A stretch of DNA of 64,000 bases. Origin: Cervus elaphus. Lineage: Eukaryota > Chordata > Mammalia > Artiodactyla > Cervidae. This document shows positions 32,301 through 39,764 of this stretch, piece after piece; within the stretch, counting starts at the first letter, position 1, and every line of letters starts with the position of its first letter. The notes beneath the pieces were generated by a model, which did not search any database, had not been told where the DNA came from, and saw only the letters and a list, made by a program, of their open reading frames with translations. The stretch is from NCBI RefSeq assembly GCF_910594005.1, contig NC_057818.1, forward strand, positions 53,208,001-53,272,000, written 5' to 3'. The translations under genes and the position numbers were made by a program.

Positions 32301-34868
32301 CCCACACAGGGCGCAGCCCAGCCCCACCTTCACTGCTGTCTCTGCTGCAGGAGCGGGAAGACGAGCTTCGTGCCATGGCCCGCAAGATCCGCATGAAGTA
32401 AGACTGACCCAGCCTGCCTCTGGGTTGTCCTGGGTTCCCCACCACCAGCCGACCCAGAGCTCTGACCAGGCCCTCCGGGTGGAGGAATATTGAAACCTCC
32501 TCCGGACCTTCGTGTCCTTCCCGCCTCGCAGCTCCGCCAGCCTCCAGCTTGGGTCGCCTTTCCTGCTGTCTCCCGATACCCACCCACCGTTCCCCAGGGC
32601 TGCTCTCGGGTCTGTCCTTACTGTCCTGTGTGGAGTAGCACCCCCAAAAACACTGTCCTCCAGCCCCGCCCTGCCCTCATGGCGCTCGTCTCGCCTGGCA
32701 TCCTAGTGCCCTGTCTGTGTCCTTTACTTACTCCTGCTCATGTCCGCACTGAGCAGTCGGGTCTGGCTGCCAGGCTCCTGCTGTGCGCTCTGCCCCCAGA
32801 ACCCTGGTGCTCATTAATGCTGAAGGCTGGATGCAGGCCAGCCCTGCGCTGGGAGCCAGGGCTTCGCTCCCCTCCTTCCTGCTCCTCTCCTCGCCTGACT
32901 CTTCTGCATGGCTGAGTGGCCCAGAGCCTGCTTCAGACAGACGTGGGGTTCAGTCCAAGCCCCGCTTCTGTCTGACTGTGACCCTGGGGTGGGTGCTCGT
33001 CCTGACTGAACAGTCCTTGATGCCGAACGGACAGGGTAACAGGAATTAGTGCCCTTAGAGCCTCAGCCTGTGTGGGGCCCATGGGCAGAGCTGGAGGCTG
33101 TAGTGCTTGGTGTTGGCAAGGAGGGGAGTCAGTCAGTTGAGAGCTGTGTCACCTGTTACTTACTTCTCTTTCTACCCTGTATTTGCTGTGGGTCCTTGGG
33201 CAAGTACCTTAATCTCTCTGAGCCAGGACTCATTATGTGAGGTGGATGTAACAAGGCAGCCGTCTCTGTGGAATCCCGCAGTAAGGCTCCTGATGTGTGT
33301 GCTTGGCACGTGGGGAGGCTTGATGGCTGGAGCTACTGTTACTGGCTGGTGGCTTGTTACACACCCATCACACAGGCGCGTCAGGAGGTGGGGACCACAG
33401 TGCATAGGGACTCAGCATTGTAGTCAGTCAGGCCGGCTTCGGATGCTGCCTCTGCTCCCCCCCAGCTGTGGGCCTTTCTCCTGTCTGAGCCTCCGTGTGC
33501 TCGTCTGCTAGATGGGGGTGAAATACTTGTCCCGTCTCATAGGCTTGTGGGCTGGGTTCTGTGTGATCAGGGCCAGGCACCGCAGCGCTCAATAAATGCA
33601 GCCCTTGGGGTGGCCAAGCAAATCCCGGCTATTCTGACAAAGGCCAGATAAGCACTTGGCATGTAAGTCCCTTTGTTCAGAGGCTGTGCCTGGAGCATGA
33701 CAGGAAAGATCAAACTATCCAGCCCTCAGCAAACCTTGCATCGGGGGGTAGACGCATTCAGCTGCCGGCCAGTGTCCCCTCTCAGAGCTCAGTGCCCTCG
33801 TCCCCAGGTGGGAAGAGGAGCAGGACCTGCCCCTTGGCTCCCTCTTCCACTTGGCCTGGCAGGCGACCCAGCTGGCCCTCAAGTTCAGCATTCTCACCTC
33901 TTACCCTGGTTCCCCTGCAGGGAACGGGAGCGCCGAGAGAAGGAGAGAGAGGAATGGGAACGCCAGTACAGCCGGCAGAGCCGCTCGCCCTCCCCCCGCT
34001 ACAGTGAGTGTGCCCCCGGTCGCCCTCCCCCTCGGCAGCGAGCGTGCCCCCGGTCACCTTCCCCCCTCTACAGCGAGTGTGCCCCCGGTCACCCTCCCCC
34101 CTCTACAGCGAGTGTGCCCCCGGTCACCCTCCCCCCTCTACAGCGAGTGTGCCCCCGGTCACCCTCCCCCCTCTACAGCGAGTGTGCCCCCGGTCACCCT
34201 CCCGCCTCTACAGCGAGTGTGCCCTTGGTCGCCCTCCTCCTCTATAGCAAGTGCCTCTCTGGTCGCTGAATCAGGAGAGCAGGCTGAAGGCTCGGGGGCA
34301 TTAAAAAGAGAAGAGATGTGAAAACTGGGTTACAGAAAACCACGGTACACCTTCCACATCAGTTTTCAGTAAATTAAAATGTTTAAGCCGTACACACACG
34401 ACATACAGCGCTTCAGTCCCAAGGGAACTGCAGGAGCTGGAAGAGGAGCGTCGCAGCGCGTGGGTGTGGGCCGAGGGCAGGCAGCGGCCTGCTGTTCTCA
34501 CCTGTATTCCTGTCCCCCTTCTTTCCAGGTCGAGAATACAGCTCTTCTCGAAGGTAAGCAGGCAGGCCCAGCTCCGGGCAGTCACTGTTGTCGTCTGGTG
34601 GGAGGTCCCCGCCCTGGTTCCCCCATCCTGGCCCCGGCCCCAGGCCCTTCCAGTCGCAGGAGCTGCCCAGGGCCTGGCCTCATGCTGCACGCAGCCGACT
34701 TCCGCGTCGCCGAAGCCCCAGTGGTCCCCTGTGGGTGGGGGTGTGTGTGCACCTGCCCACATGGCTGGGCTCCCTGCTTCCTGCCCAAACCCTCATGGGG
34801 CCTCTCTCCCCACTTCTCTCTCCAGACGGTCGAGGTCCAGATCCCGAAGCCCTCACTACCGACATTAG
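11256..34868 (+). CDS. CLASRP: CLASRP, CLK4-associating serine/arginine-rich protein
   Basis: Coding parts: 11256-11354, 18378-18475, 19019-19120, 19283-19362, 21461-21545, 22592-22740, 23549-23645, 24612-24690, 24775-24848, 25656-25697, 29033-29248, 29362-29649, 31017-31268, 31583-31622, 31922-31982, 32216-32274, 32351-32397, 33921-34003, 34529-34553 and 34826-34868. They sum to 2019 bases, 672 aa plus stop, against about 674 aa in human. All introns are GT-AG and all phases join. The start MWHEARKHERK and the IDRFDVR and YERYRGL segments mark the SWAP-type DRY_EERY N-terminal domain (roughly residues 30-130). An acidic stretch, a basic coiled-coil-like stretch, an alanine run, a long RS region (about 374-555) and a basic helix (KADKKAAQEKM to RKIRMKERERREKEREEWE) follow; the end is RSRSRSPHYRH. 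The family binds CLK kinases and regulates alternative splicing in the nucleus. Confidence 0.97.
11493..11634 (-). repeat. Bov-tA SINE fragment
   Basis: Reversed ruminant SINE body (GCCCACCGGGCTCCTCTGTC, CAGGCAAGAATACTGGAGTG). The flanks GAGCATAGTGAT (from 11482) and GAGCATAATCAT (from 11636) look like a target-site duplication with two mismatches. Confidence 0.8.
12313..12462 (-). repeat. CHR-type tRNA-derived SINE
   Basis: Reversed SINE with TGGCTGCACTGGGTCTTAG, then CCGAACCTAGGTTCCCTGC, and ending GGACCAGTAAGGAAGTCCC. Confidence 0.75.
12465..12960 (+). repeat. L2-like LINE fragment
   Basis: Forward L2-like wording such as GACCATCCATGGCCTGGC, CTCAGATCTCAATCCTC and TCTGTGAGACTGGGGATTGT. 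Borders are approximate. Confidence 0.5.
14990..15450 (+). repeat. L1 LINE 3' fragment
   Basis: Forward diverged L1: CACAATAGCCAAGATGTGG, GCAGTGGAATATTATTGAGC, GTGAAATAAGCCAGTCACA and AGGGGGAAGGGGGAG. It is similar in content to the L1 pieces at 7660 and 44700 but a different, older copy. Confidence 0.7.
16990..17090 (+). repeat. CHR-type tRNA-derived SINE
   Basis: Forward copy with GGCCTTCCCTGGTGGTCCAG, GTTAAGACTCTACACTCCC and GATCAGGGAACTAAGATCC, ending in an A-rich tail. It lies inside the L1 fragment. Confidence 0.8.
17126..17352 (-). repeat. Reversed Bov-tA SINE, two tRNA-like heads in tandem
   Basis: Two successive reversed tRNA-like segments are seen: one ending TTTACCAGTTGAGCCACTG near 17222, and one ending TTTACCAGCTGAGTTACCAG near 17342. 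Both are preceded by a GGGATTGAACCCAGG or GGAATCGAACCCGGG motif. This is either a nested insertion or a dimeric SINE form. Confidence 0.75.
19283..19362 (+). CDS. CLASRP: CLASRP exon 5 (EERY part of the DRY_EERY domain)
   Basis: Codes SPEQESDERKCNYERYRGLVQNDFAG-type sequence in two blocks, the YERY motif being the signature of SWAP family N-terminal domains. The acceptor is AAAG rather than CAG. It is 162 bases after exon 4 (19019-19120), which holds the IDRFDVR motif. Confidence 0.93.
19363..21460 (+). other. CLASRP intron 5
   Basis: Holds MIR- and L2-like remnants (about 19900-20010 reversed MIR, 20480-20960 reversed L2-like, 21150-21330 reversed MIR). A 259-codon open frame on the minus strand at 21203-21982 runs across exon 6 and is judged to be chance. 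Confidence 0.7.
22592..22740 (+). CDS. CLASRP: CLASRP exon 7, acidic segment
   Basis: Codes LAEKKASIGYTYEDSTVAEV and then a glutamate-rich stretch with NSDEDEVIPDI. The end ATC G joins G|AC of the next exon at 23549, giving PDIDVEVDVDELNQ. The acidic block separates the N-terminal domain from the basic part of the protein. Confidence 0.94.
24230..24520 (+). repeat. L2-like LINE fragment
   Basis: Forward L2-like tail in CLASRP intron 8 with CTTCCCCAGCCTCCCTGTTA, AATGTTAGTCCATGAGAGTG and GCCTGGCGTGCAGTAGGTAC. Borders are approximate. Confidence 0.55.
26228..28444 (+). mobile_element. BovB (RTE-type) LINE, truncated and decayed
   Basis: Non-LTR retrotransposon fragment in CLASRP intron 11, in sense direction. 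The start keeps the end of the endonuclease region (QNQIDYILCSQSWRSS). The reverse transcriptase follows, with motifs VELFQILKDDAV, FIPIPKKGN, IDYAKAFDCVDH, GVRQGCILSPCLFNLYAEYI and a catalytic box read as RYTDDT where YADD is usual. Stop codons and frame changes break the frame (near 26890, 27275, 27429 and 28101). The 3' end stops at GACAGGGAAGCCTGGC without the usual family tail. BovB is abundant in ruminants and supplies the body of Bov-tA SINEs. Confidence 0.92.
28540..28850 (-). repeat. L1 LINE 3' fragment (reversed)
   Basis: Reversed L1 3' region: GGCTTACTTCACTCTGTAT, CCAGTTTCATCCATCTCATT, TGGCTGAGTAATACTCCATTG. It follows the BovB fragment after a short gap and ends about 180 bases before CLASRP exon 12. 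Confidence 0.75.
29033..29248 (+). CDS. CLASRP: CLASRP exon 12 with alanine run
   Basis: Codes SPSESSSESRSRSRSPTPG, then EEKITFITSFGGSDEE, ten alanines at 29142-29171 and a Pro/Gly-rich part. The alanines use mixed GCN codons, so the run is not a pure trinucleotide repeat and should be stable. The donor is GTCTGT, which lacks the purine at +3 and the G at +5 and is the weakest of the gene by eye. Confidence 0.94.
29362..29649 (+). CDS. CLASRP: CLASRP exon 13, RS region
   Basis: About 96 residues of Arg/Ser repeats (RRRSSTSSSSSSASRTSSSR, RSRSWSRSRSRSRRYSRSRS), rich in CGC-TCC codon pairs, with RGGGYYRSGRHA and RYSRSPARRGGYGPRR in between. RS repeats are CLK and SRPK kinase targets and bind other splicing factors. 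All three forward frames are open through the exon because of its low complexity; only this frame fits the gene. Confidence 0.95.
31017..31268 (+). CDS. CLASRP: CLASRP exon 14, RS region
   Basis: Continues the RS repeats (RSRSGDRYRRGGRG, SPSRSRSLTRSRSPSQSRSR) and ends with PSRPAASPAVGEKLKK. Part of it (about 31130-31195) is a tandem array of AGCCGC/AGCCAG units, giving Ser-Arg and Ser-Gln repeats. The length differs somewhat from human here, as expected for such an array. Confidence 0.94.
33921..34003 (+). CDS. CLASRP: CLASRP exon 19, basic helix and RSPSPRYS end
   Basis: Codes RERREKEREEWERQYSRQSR followed by SPSPRY. The last base (A of AGT) joins GT|CGA in exon 20 at 34529. The donor TACA|GTGAGT is directly followed by a 35-bp minisatellite that repeats the exon end and the donor. 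Confidence 0.94.
34002..34262 (+). repeat. 35-bp minisatellite, about eight units, at the CLASRP exon 19 donor
   Basis: The anchor CAGYGAG-like word recurs at 34002, 34036, 34071, 34106, 34141, 34176, 34211 and (as TAGCAAG) 34245, spacing 34 or 35 bases. The middle units are identical or nearly so, the outer ones diverged. Each unit contains the words CTCTACAGCGAGTGTGCCC and CCGGTCACCCTCC. Unit one is the true exon end and donor; later units have GC where the donor has GT. The array lies in intron 19. Confidence 0.95.
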
Positions 34869-34941
34869 GCCGAAGCATAGGGGGGCAGAGAGGAGGTGGG
34901 GGGACAAGGGCTCAAGCTGTGATGCTGCTGGTTTTATCTCT

Positions 34942-34947
34942 AATAAA
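34942..34947 (+). terminator. CLASRP: CLASRP polyadenylation signal AATAAA
   Basis: AATAAA 74 bases after the CLASRP stop codon at 34866-34868, so the 3' UTR is very short (about 95 bases). A T/GT-rich stretch (TTGTTTCGTCTGTGTGGTC) follows at 34981 on. Confidence 0.88.
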
Positions 34948-34965
34948 GTCACACGTTATTTAATT

Positions 34966-35489
34966 CCCTTCACCTGGTCTCTTGTTTCGTCTGTGTGGTC
35001 AGTGCAGGGCCCCCAGACCCTGGTGCCCACCAACTGAGGCCAGCTGGGGAAGGTGCTTGGTGGCTTCGGGGAACAGGCGCCAGCGTGGCTGGGTGGGGAG
35101 GCCCGCCCACACCTGGGCACTGGCGCATGGCTCCTTGGTAATCACAACTTCTGCTCCTGCCACACTTGGGGCCCGGGTGCCATGTGGTGGGAGAAGGGCT
35201 GAGCACCCCGCCTGTGGAGGATGGGCCAGGACTTTGCCCAGGGGCCTCCGGTGACAGGTCCAGGCCTCTCCCCGCCCTCGCCTCGGCCCCTGCCCTGGCC
35301 TCGCCCACACCGGGAACCGGGAGCACAGCTTTCTGTGCCAGTCCTGTGGTGCCCCGGGCACTGGGGGCCAGCCTCTCCTCTCCCCTCACCCTGTCGTTCC
35401 AAACCGGTCTGTCCAGCTGTCCACCCCAAGGAGGGAAGCCTCCCGCCCCACCTCAGCAGACACCCCAAGAAAACCAGAGTCCAAACACA
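34966..35489. other. Intergenic segment between the CLASRP and ZNF296 3' ends
   Basis: About 520 bases between two converging genes. It is GC-rich and open in several frames on both strands, but no recognisable gene, RNA or repeat is seen in it. Confidence 0.6.
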
Positions 35490-35508
35490 CGTGTAGCTGC
35501 AGGCAGGC

Positions 35509-35514
35509 TTTACT
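35509..35514 (-). terminator. ZNF296: Probable ZNF296 polyadenylation signal AGTAAA
   Basis: The + strand reads TTTACT, so the minus strand has AGTAAA, a common variant signal, 77 bases after the stop codon. No AATAAA or ATTAAA is seen on this strand between the stop and about 35400. Confidence 0.55.
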
Positions 35515-35590
35515 CATGGGTTGAAGGGAAGAATAGGTCACAAAAGTGGGTAACCGTGGTGCCCTGGACGGCAGGGGGCATTTCCTCTGC

Positions 35591-36576
35591 TCAGGCATCC
35601 CCAGCCATCTCAGGGTGCTTCTGCCGCAGATGCTTGTCCAGGGTGGCCCGCAGGCCGAAGGGCACGCAGCAGTGGGGGCACTCGAAGCGGGGCCCACCGG
35701 GCCCCAGGCCGTGCATGCGGCGGTGGCGGTTGAGCTTGCTGCTCTGGGCACAAGCGTAGGAGCAGAGCTCACAGGCGTAGGGCCGCTCGCCCGTGTGCGA
35801 GCGCCGGTGCACCGTCAGGTTGCTGCTGTTGGTGAAGTGCTTCCCACAGAACTCGCAGCTGCCCCCAGGCCCCGGCCCCCGGTTCTTGCCCGCCGGCTTC
35901 AGCGTCTTTTTGGGTGATGTCTTCTGGTTCTTATCCGGGTCCGTTCTCTGCTCCTTAGTGTCAGCGCCCCAGCCGTCGCCACCAGGGCCCGCCTGAGCCC
36001 CGCCACCAGGAGCCCCGGGTTCCTGGACCCCTGCCGTGGCCGCTGCCCCGGCCCCCTCTCCTCCTCTGCATGGGAGGAGGCTGGTGGGGGCTGCGGCATG
36101 GGCAGCGGGCTCGGGAGGGGCGGTGGAGGCCTGCTCCTGACCCGCGTCGGCCAGGCAGGGGCTCTGGGGCTGCAGCTGCCGGTGGGTCTTCTTGTGGCGG
36201 TTGAGCTTGCTGCTCTGGGCGCAGGCGTAGGGACACTGATCACAAGCGTAGGGCCGCTCGCCCGTGTGCGAGCGCATGTGCACCTTGAGGTTGCTGAAGG
36301 AGCTGAGGGTCTTCTTACACACAGGGCAGGTGGGGCTCCGCCGGGTGGGCCCCACCCGGGAGCCCTTGACCTCGGCTTCGGGTCCCACCACCGAAGACAC
36401 GGCCGACACGGCCGCGGCCACCTCAGCCAGGCCCAGCAGCGGGGCCTCCGGGGACTCTGGTTCTGTCTGGTAGATGGACAGTCCGTGGTCCCACTGGGCG
36501 TGGCGCAGCAGTTTCCAGGCTCCCGTGAATTGTCGGCCACAGCGGAGGCAGTTCAAGGCCTTCAGGTCCTCGTGTT
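35591..36576 (-). CDS. ZNF296: ZNF296 exon 3, six C2H2 fingers
   Basis: Acceptor TGCAG lies just above 36576 on the minus strand; the exon opens EHEDLKALNCLRCGRQF. Finger pairs 2-3 and 4-5 are near copies of each other (SSFSNLKVHMRSHTGERPYA and TNSSNLTVHRRSHTGERPYA, then YACAQSSKLNRH in both), which points to an internal duplication. The last finger CPHCCVPFGLRATLDKHLRQ ends near the C-terminus (HPEMAGDA). Confidence 0.96.
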
Positions 36577-39328
36577 CTGCATGTAAGAGAAGGGCCAGGA
36601 AGTAGTGTGATTGGCAAGTCAGAGCAGTTGCAGTTCACGGCTGCCAGCTGGACATTAGATGTGGGAGAGGCAGCAGAAAGAAGAGGCCAGGCTCCCCGCC
36701 CTCCCAGGGCAAGGTGTGCAGAGAGCGGGATGGACAAAGAGCAAGGAAAATCTGTGAAGTAGATGAGGCCTTGGGGATTCCTTCTGTGTTTGAAAAGTCT
36801 TCAAGAAAACGTTAAAAGAGCAGAGGGATGGATAGAGGAGTGCTAGCTTATATTGGGGTCACGAAGGCCTGACCCAGTTAGGCATGCTGGGCACCTGCCA
36901 CCCGCAGCTCCCTCTGACAACTTTCCTTAGGAAAGAAGACTTTCATTTTCCAGACGGGAAAACTGAGGCAAAGAGACCTTTCCCCAAGGTCACACAGCTA
37001 GGAAGGGGTAGAGCTGGGGTTTCAATCCAGAAATCCCGAAGAGTGGGAGAGAGAGGAAAATTTTTTAGGAAAAATGATTGGTTTACTAGTAAAAACAGCT
37101 CTTGATAACTGGGTGTCTCTGCCAGGCCCCAAATACTCGGGTTCCATCCATGGTCCCCTTTTCCTGCCTTAGAGACAAGGGTGCCAAGGTTTAAATGGGG
37201 AGAAGGCTTAGCAGTCACCAATGTTTTCTTTTGACCCTCAGGTACTATCAGTAATGTACTTCCAGATCCTTTTACCTTTATGTTTTGGATGGGGGTAGCT
37301 TTCCGGATGTAACACCAAGGTCAAGAGCACAGGTGGGGGTTGGAAAGAGTCAGCCTGTCCTGACTTCCAATTGGTTCCCCTGCCCCCTAGCTGTGTGACC
37401 TTGGGCAAGAAATACACATCTCTGAGCCTCAGTTTCCTCATTTGCTAGAATACGGGGATCCTAGGGGTCCTCTCCCTTTTAGACTTGCTGTGACCTCAGA
37501 TGGAGAATAGCTGAGAGTTCTGGTCCATCAAGCCCTCTATAAGCATTAACTGTTTAGTCACTAAGTCTGCGACCACATGTACTGTAACCCACTAGGCTCC
37601 TCTGTCCCTGGGATTTCCCAGGCAAGAATACTGGAGTGAGTAGCCATTCCCCTCTCTAGGGGATCTTCTGGACCTGGGGATCAATCTAACCGCATCTCCT
37701 GCTTGGCAGGCGGCTTCTTTACCACTGAGCCACCTGGGAAGCCCATCGTGTCCACGATTCTCCCAAGCCCAAGCACCTAGGAGTGTTTTGTTCCCATGAT
37801 CCCATCACAGCCCCACCCTTGCCCACCGGGCCAGCCTCCCTGCTGCAATCTAAATCCCCCCTCCCCCTCTCACTGCAGGACCCTCTCCCTGGCCCAGCCC
37901 TGAATATAATTCCATTTCTCAAAAATCCCAGGGGCATATGGCACAGGGGATAGAAATCCAGAGCTGTGCATGCGATCCACAATCGATGCTGATCAAAAGC
38001 TCAGCTCGCCACACGTCTAGTACCAAGTGAAGGGTTTTAATTCCTAATTTAATAGGGCCGGGAGCCCAGGTATCCAGACACCCAGGACCTGGCTGAAAAC
38101 AGGGGCTTCCTGGCATGCAAGGCTGGGAGATTCCATCAGGGAGGGAGGCCAGAAGCCCCTTGACTCCAAGCAAATGCCCAGCACCTCGATGAGAAGTGAT
38201 AAATAAATGGAAGGGGGTGACAACACCCCCAGTCCAGCTGGCCTCGGCTCCCCTCCCCCAGGCCGCTGCCCTCCCCAGAGGTCCCCCCTACTGCCACACT
38301 GGTCCAGCCACCTGGCCAGTTATTTCTGGCCAAGGGGAAGGAGAAGTGAAACCAGATTGGGGGTGTGTGTATGGCAAATCCCCAGACCAGTCTTCTGGGG
38401 CTGGCCACACCCTGTGGGTGGCCCTCCTCCCCTGCCCAGCCCCGCCCCCACCTACCCCCCTCACCACTAGTCTCAGCCCTAGGACAGGGCAGGCCCTGGC
38501 CACGCCTAGGCTGCACCCGGTGGGGAGCCAGAAAGGGGAAGTAGTGCTCACTGCCCCGCCTGTCCAGCTCAGCCCCTCTCCCACAGGAAGCCGGGCCCTT
38601 GAACTTGAGATCGGTGACTGCATCCCGGCTTTACTCACCTGAGCCCTGGCAGGGGCTGGGGCCTCTGAAGAGCTGACAGCCCAGCTTCTTGTGGTCCATG
38701 AAAGCAGTGATGGCCTCCAACGGGAAGGTCTGCAGGCAGCGGCCGCAGGTCAACAGATCTGGGTGTTTGTCGGTCCAAGGCTGGCGGTCTGCAGGGAGGA
38801 AGCGGGTGGTGAGCGTGGGGTGGGGCCAGGATGGGGCCTGGGGGTTCCGAGGGAGAGGGGAAACCCGAAGGTCAAAAGGCAGGTTGGAGGCCAGGACCTG
38901 GCCAGGAAATTAAGGCAGGGGCCGGGAGTGGTGGGGGGGGGGGGGAGCCCGGGGGTCGGTGCCCCGAGAAGGTCCCACCCGAGAGAGAAGGGAGGGAGGT
39001 TGGCCTGGGGCTGGGGTAGGGGGCGCTCACCGTGAGGGCTCAGGGACAGCGGCGTCCACGGCGCCCACTGGTTGCGCAGGCCGAGGGCGTGGATGAGGTC
39101 GCCGGCGGGCACGGGGCCGGGGCAGTGGCGGGGTTCGCTCTCGAACCGCTCCGGCGCGAGCACTTCCTTCGGAGTGAAGGGCCCTAACCCCGGGGCCTGC
39201 AGGGGCCGCGGGTCCGGCTCGGGCTTCACGTCGATGACGAGGTCTCGCATCTCCATCTCGTCGTCTGAGTTGGCGGCGGGCGAGGGTTCTATTCGGCGAG
39301 GCATGCAGCCGGCCTTGCGGCGGGACAT
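35591..39328 (-). CDS. ZNF296: ZNF296, zinc finger protein 296
   Basis: Read on the minus strand: exon 1 39328-39031, exon 2 38788-38639, exon 3 36576-35591; total 1434 bases, 477 aa plus stop (human about 475). All splice sites are GT-AG and the phases join. Residues 1-12 (MSRRKAGCMPRR) resemble the NuRD-binding N-terminus of SALL, FOG and BCL11 proteins. Exon 2 codes a C2HC finger (C114, C117, H132, C137). Exon 3 codes six C2H2 fingers at about 159-180, 233-253, 261-281, 390-410, 418-438 and 449-470, two pairs joined by HTGERPY linkers. The middle (about 285-385) is an Ala/Pro/Gly-rich linker. The protein is a nuclear DNA-binding factor linked to heterochromatin and stem-cell reprogramming in mouse. 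Confidence 0.96.
36577..38638 (-). other. ZNF296 intron 2
   Basis: Contains MIR-like remnants (36925-37025, 37340-37450) and a reversed Bov-tA SINE (about 37552-37744). The part 38200-38600 is GC-rich with no clear coding match. Confidence 0.75.
37552..37744 (-). repeat. Bov-tA SINE
   Basis: Reversed ruminant SINE: CTGTAACCCACTAGGCTCCT, GGCAAGAATACTGGAGTGAG, TTCTTTACCACTGAGCCACC and the head complement TGGGAAGCCC. Confidence 0.85.
38639..38788 (-). CDS. ZNF296: ZNF296 exon 2, BCL11-like C2HC finger
   Basis: A 150-base exon between acceptor CTGCAG (just above 38788) and donor GTGAGT (just below 38639). It codes DRQPWTDKHPDLLTCGRCLQ and TFPLEAITAFMDHKKLGC. The C-x2-C-x14-H-x4-C spacing is that of the first finger of BCL11A/B. 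It is too short to stand out as an open frame. Confidence 0.93.
38933..38945 (+). repeat. G13 homopolymer
   Basis: Run of 13 G in ZNF296 intron 1, on the strand opposite to the gene (C13 in the transcript). Length polymorphism and sequencing error are both likely here. Confidence 0.9.
39031..39328 (-). CDS. ZNF296: ZNF296 exon 1 with start codon
   Basis: Starts MSRRKAGCMPRRIEPSPAAN; an acidic stretch DDEMEMRDLVIDVKPEPD follows, containing a VKPEP sumoylation-type site. It ends before donor GTGAGC, with G shared with exon 2. The exon lies inside a CpG-rich region. The first ATG is used; it fits the known mammalian N-terminus. Confidence 0.94.
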
Positions 39329-39500
39329 GGGTCGCGGGCAGGCGGACTGACGGACTGGCGGGCGGAGGACACGCGAGGCGTGCGCGCTCAGACCGAGGCG
39401 CCCAGGTGAGTGACTGCGGCGACCCGCAGCGAACTCTTACACGTGCTGGCCCGGCCCGTGGCTCCGCCCACCGAGGCGGGGCCTGCCGGGAGAGGACTGC
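39031..39500 (-). promoter_or_regulatory. ZNF296: ZNF296 CpG-rich promoter
   Basis: CpG-dense stretch covering exon 1 and about 170 bases upstream of its ATG. No TATA box is seen. The exact start site is not visible. An inverted repeat lies at its upstream edge (39508-39550). Confidence 0.65.
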
Positions 39501-39764
39501 CCCACCCTCAGCCAAACTCAATCAGGACCGTGCCCCCTGAGTTTGGCTGAATGATTGAATATCTTAAAGATAACGAGTTCACACGACCACGCACAGAAAC
39601 AGCTATTCCTGACCCCGTTTCCGGGCTGGTGGAAACTGAGGCACAAGGTGCCCACTCACACCCCCAAGCGAGAAAATGGTAGGGGCCAAGTTTCTAGCTA
39701 GGCGCCTGATAGTAATCTGACCTATTCCACTGAATGCATTACAATAAAAATTCCTTGGGCAAAC

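Noticed and set aside
31624..32583. Minus-strand frame of 319 codons
   Set aside because: It spans three true CLASRP exons and their introns, with no domain and no splice or promoter support.
34002..34262. CRISPR-like spaced repeat
   Set aside because: The units are directly tandem without unique spacers, and this is a mammalian intron; it is a minisatellite.
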